Source: Albimonas marina
Lineage (GTDB): Bacteria; Pseudomonadota; Alphaproteobacteria; Rhodobacterales; Rhodobacteraceae
Assembly (NCBI RefSeq): GCF_029223255.1
Contig: NZ_JARHUC010000003.1
Location: 62,001 to 126,000, forward strand
Reading direction: 5' to 3'
Length of the DNA: 64,000 nucleotides
Shown here: positions 61,640 through 64,000 of the stretch, in pieces
Numbering within the stretch: the stretch's first letter is position 1
How the letters are laid out: each line of letters begins with the position of its first letter
Program-made: the position numbers and the translations under genes
Notes under the pieces: model-generated
What the model was told of the DNA's origin: nothing
What the model saw: the letters and a program-made list of their open reading frames with translations, nothing else
Databases searched by the model: none

Positions 61640-63463
61640 ATGAGCGGCGAGAGATCGAGCGAAGGCGTGTCTGGAGGGCCGGCGAGCGTCCCGGAAGGGG
61701 ACGTCGAGACCCTGGTCGAGCGGTCGTTCGGCCTGGTCCAAGACCTCTCCGCGCCGCCTTTCGCCGATCTCGCGCCCGGCGCCCGGGTCGAGCTGTGGAG
61801 CTTCGCGCCCCCCGCCGCGCGCCGCGCGGCCGAGGCGGCGCTCGCCGCCCGCGGGGTCGAGGCCCGCGTCCACGCCGCCTGGAAGACCGCCCTGCACGCG
61901 ATGCTGGAGGCGACGGCGCCCCCGGTGGAGATCGTCTACCCCGTCCTCCCCGGCCAGGATCCCGAGCGCTTCCTGCGGGAGCTGCACCCGGCCGCGGAAC
62001 TGTGGCCCGGCCTGCGACTGACGCCCGTGCCGTCCGCGGCGCCGGTCTGCCGCCTCCGCCACGCAGACGGCCGGGAGGAGGCGCTGGCGATCCCCGTCCG
62101 TCCCCGCCGCGCGCCCCATGGCGGGGAGGTCCTGTCCGCCTGCGGCTGGCTGCGCGCGACCCCGCCGGGCGCCGAGGTTCCGGAGGTGGACGCACCCTGG
62201 GCGGATCCGATCGAGCAGGCCCTCCAGGCCGCCTTCGCCGCGGTTTCGCAGGCCATCGAGGGCCGCGGCTGGCGCTCCCGCGGGCCGCATTTCGACCGGC
62301 TGGTCCTGCGCATCGAGGCGCCTCTGGTCGACCGGCCCCTCGCCTGGGGCGCCGAGAGCCTGAGCCTCGCCGAGGCGCTGCACGAGGAGCTCTACTTCGG
62401 CGCGCTCGACCTGTTGCGCGCGGCCGCGGGCCTGCCGCCGGGGGACCGCAGCCTGATCCCTGGCGAGGTCGTCCCCGAGATCGCGCCCGTCCCCGCCGGC
62501 GCGCCGGTTCGGCTGCGCGTGACCGTCTCCGCGCCCCCCGAGGCGCCCGCGCCCGCGCGCCCGGCGCCCGAGGCGGTCCCGGCGCCCGACCTCGCCACGC
62601 TCGACCGGCCGATGACGGCGCGCGAGATCGCCGCCGCCCTCGCCGCGCTGGGGGGCGAGCCGCTGGAGGTCCGCTCCCGCCGCGGGCGGGCGGTGCAGGG
62701 GCGGGTGCTGGCGGGCCAAGGGCCGGGGGTGGTGATCACCGGCGGCCAGCATGCGAACGAGCCCACCGGCATCCCCGGCGCCCTGCTGGCGGCCCGGACG
62801 CTGGCGGCCGAGGGCGTGCCCGTCGCCGTCTGCCCGCTGGAGAACCCCGACGGCCACGCCCTGCACATGCGCCTGCGCGAGACCGCGCCGCGCCACATGC
62901 ACCACGCCGCGCGCTACACCGCGTTGGGCGCGGACCTCGCCTTCGTTCCGGGCGGCGAGGGCGCGCTGCGCCCGCTGCTGCGCGCCGCGGCGGACCGGGG
63001 CGCGGGGGCGGACCTGCACCTCAGCCTGCACGGCTATCCCTCGCACGAGTGGCTGCACCCGTTCACCGGCTACCTGCCGCATGGCTTCGAGTCCTGGTCG
63101 CTCCCCCGCGGCTGCTTCCTGATCCTGCGCTTCGATCCCGCCTGGCGCGGGCCGGCGCAGGCGGTCCTGCACGCCGCCGCCGCCGCGCTGGAGGGGGACG
63201 CCGAGATCGCGGCGCTGAACGCCCGCCAGCTCGAGACGCTGGCGCGCTACGCCCCCTCGGCCGCGCCCGAGCGGATCGGCTGCGTGCCGGTGGTGCAGGG
63301 GCCGCCGTCGCCCTCGCCTCACGGTCCCCCGTTCCCCGTGACGCTGATCGTGGAGACGCCGGACGAGACGGTGGACGGCCCGCTGTTCCGCCTGCTGCTG
63401 CGCGCCCAGGCGCTGGCCGCCGTGGCCGCGGCGCGGGCCTTTCGCGAAGCCGTGATCGGCTGA
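61640..63463 (+). CDS. Zinc carboxypeptidase (M14)-like protein with novel N-terminal region
   Basis: 607 residues. Residues ~360-607 look like an M14/succinylglutamate-desuccinylase-type metallopeptidase: metal motif GGQHANEPTG (His371, Glu374), LHLSLHGYPSHEW (His460/464) and a likely catalytic Glu572 in TLIVETPDETVDG. Residues 1-~330 match no family known to me (e.g. VELWSFAPPAARRAAEAALA, DRLVLRIEAPLVDRPLAWGA), followed by a Pro/Ala linker (APAPARPAPEAVPAPD). No signal peptide, so probably cytoplasmic. ATG 61640 with AAGGGG upstream. Confidence 0.72.
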   Translation: MSGERSSEGVSGGPASVPEGDVETLVERSFGLVQDLSAPPFADLAPGARVELWSFAPPAARRAAEAALAARGVEARVHAAWKTALHAMLEATAPPVEIVYPVLPGQDPERFLRELHPAAELWPGLRLTPVPSAAPVCRLRHADGREEALAIPVRPRRAPHGGEVLSACGWLRATPPGAEVPEVDAPWADPIEQALQAAFAAVSQAIEGRGWRSRGPHFDRLVLRIEAPLVDRPLAWGAESLSLAEALHEELYFGALDLLRAAAGLPPGDRSLIPGEVVPEIAPVPAGAPVRLRVTVSAPPEAPAPARPAPEAVPAPDLATLDRPMTAREIAAALAALGGEPLEVRSRRGRAVQGRVLAGQGPGVVITGGQHANEPTGIPGALLAARTLAAEGVPVAVCPLENPDGHALHMRLRETAPRHMHHAARYTALGADLAFVPGGEGALRPLLRAAADRGAGADLHLSLHGYPSHEWLHPFTGYLPHGFESWSLPRGCFLILRFDPAWRGPAQAVLHAAAAALEGDAEIAALNARQLETLARYAPSAAPERIGCVPVVQGPPSPSPHGPPFPVTLIVETPDETVDGPLFRLLLRAQALAAVAAARAFREAVIG

Positions 63464-63626
63464 GGCGGCGGGGCGCGTGATCGCCTCGCGTGCCGCCGGC
63501 CGCCGGTCAGGCCGCGCCCGGCGCGCAGGGAACCTCCCGGGCGCCGCGCCGCGACGTCCGGCGCCCTCCGGCATCCTCTCGTTCATGTGACGCCGATCTG
63601 GGCGAATGCGGTTGCGACGTGGCGAA

Positions 63627-63656
63627 TTGACCACATCTACGTCCGGATCGCATCTA
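63627..63656 (+). promoter_or_regulatory. Possible promoter of the DegP-like gene
   Basis: TTGACC (63627-63632) and CATCTA (63651-63656) with an 18-bp spacer in a locally AT-richer stretch, about 90 bp before the GTG start. The -10 is weak; a heat-shock or envelope-stress sigma factor might use a different element. Confidence 0.35.
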
Positions 63657-63747
63657 AAGGCCGCGGCATTCACCCTCCCTCCGCTAGTTTGGCGGATGGG
63701 CCGGAAGGGCGACCGCCCGCGGCATCCGGAAGCTGGAGGACGCAGAC

Positions 63748-64000
63748 GTGCAACTTTCCCCCTTCACCCTGCGCGGCAGGCCGATGGCGTCGTCGCTGGC
63801 GCTGGCCGCGGCGCTCGCGGCCGCGCTGATCGCGGCCGGGCCCACGCCCCATGCGCTGGCGCAGTCCACCGGGCCCCAGCCGGCGGGCGCCCCGGCGACC
63901 TTCGCCGACCTCGCCGAGACGCTGAGCCCCGCGGTGGTGAACATCGCGACCACCTCGAAGGTCGCCATGCCCGACCGGCCCGACGGGCCGCAGCTGCCCG
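63748..64000 (+). CDS. DegP/HtrA-type periplasmic serine protease, partial
   Basis: N-terminal 84 codons; runs off the right edge. Signal peptide MASSLALAAALAAALIAAGP ending near PHALAQ, then FADLAETLSPAVVNIATTSK, the characteristic start of Do-like proteases. GTG 63748 has GGAGG 8 bp upstream. Catalytic triad and PDZ domains are outside the window, so DegP versus DegQ/MucD cannot be separated. Confidence 0.82.
   Translation, partial: MQLSPFTLRGRPMASSLALAAALAAALIAAGPTPHALAQSTGPQPAGAPATFADLAETLSPAVVNIATTSKVAMPDRPDGPQLP

Overview
The window is a stretch of very GC-rich chromosome (roughly 70% G+C or more by eye) from an alphaproteobacterium, most likely a Rhodobacterales/Paracoccaceae-like bacterium. 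The taxonomic markers are the RegA/RegB/SenC redox cluster, the alphaproteobacterial AddAB-TsaE-AmgK-MurU block, the ffh-rpsP-rimM-trmD-rplS run, RTX and VPLPA-CTERM secreted proteins, and PHA storage genes. Genus-level placement is inference only. No insertion sequence, prophage, CRISPR array or rRNA gene is visible. There is one tRNA gene, tRNA-Val(GAC).

Layout. 1-5.1 kb: start of cysQ, a Sel1-type secreted protein, a minus-strand transporter/esterase/methyltransferase run, and a divergent darcynin/TetR pair sharing a palindromic operator. 5.2-11.4 kb (minus): translation and secretion operon ffh - two GNATs - chorismate mutase - rpsP - EVE-domain protein - rimM - trmD - rplS, mostly with 4-bp start/stop overlaps. 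11.8-13.6 kb: a lipoprotein and an ornithine-cyclodeaminase-family enzyme. 13.7-13.9 kb: a large palindromic element with a second copy at 54.4-54.6 kb. 14.1-21.4 kb: regA and senC (minus), an RTX protein (minus) lying inside the normally compact reg locus, regB (plus), and a PAS protein that looks like a degenerate histidine kinase. 21.8-31.3 kb (plus): tsaE-amgK-murU-addB-addA, then trxA. 31.3-35.1 kb: hydrolase, stand-alone Lrp-type ligand domain, tRNA-Val and a chemoreceptor. 35.5-42.9 kb: PHA synthase (minus), a YhiI/RbbA/YhhJ-type ABC exporter and a phasin. 43-50.2 kb: NfeD/SPFH pair, hemolysin-III-type membrane protein, CreA, phosphodiesterase, drug/metabolite transporter, recG. 50.2-51.1 kb: tandem repeats, strong stem-loops, a 48-codon membrane miniprotein and a nested terminator. 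51.3-58 kb: NifU-like scaffold, hisI, AbrB-family membrane protein, gluQ, AlkA-type glycosylase, carboxylesterase, HNH nuclease, DsbB and a YqaA/DedA-type protein. 58.3-64 kb: VPLPA-CTERM protein, rlmE, Ppx/GppA phosphatase, an M14-peptidase-like protein with a large unrecognised N-terminus, and the start of a DegP/HtrA protease.

How the genes work together: RegB/RegA with SenC couples respiratory redox state to transcription and cytochrome oxidase assembly. AmgK/MurU recycle cell-wall sugars, while AddAB, RecG and the AlkA-type enzyme handle DNA breaks, stalled forks and alkylation. PhaC and phasin serve carbon storage.

The strongest candidates for something undescribed are (1) the two-copy palindromic element, whose arms differ at six stem positions that are all compensated on the other side, and (2) the 50.2-51.1 kb locus. 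Functional statements for genes come from motif recognition by reading; no database search was run.
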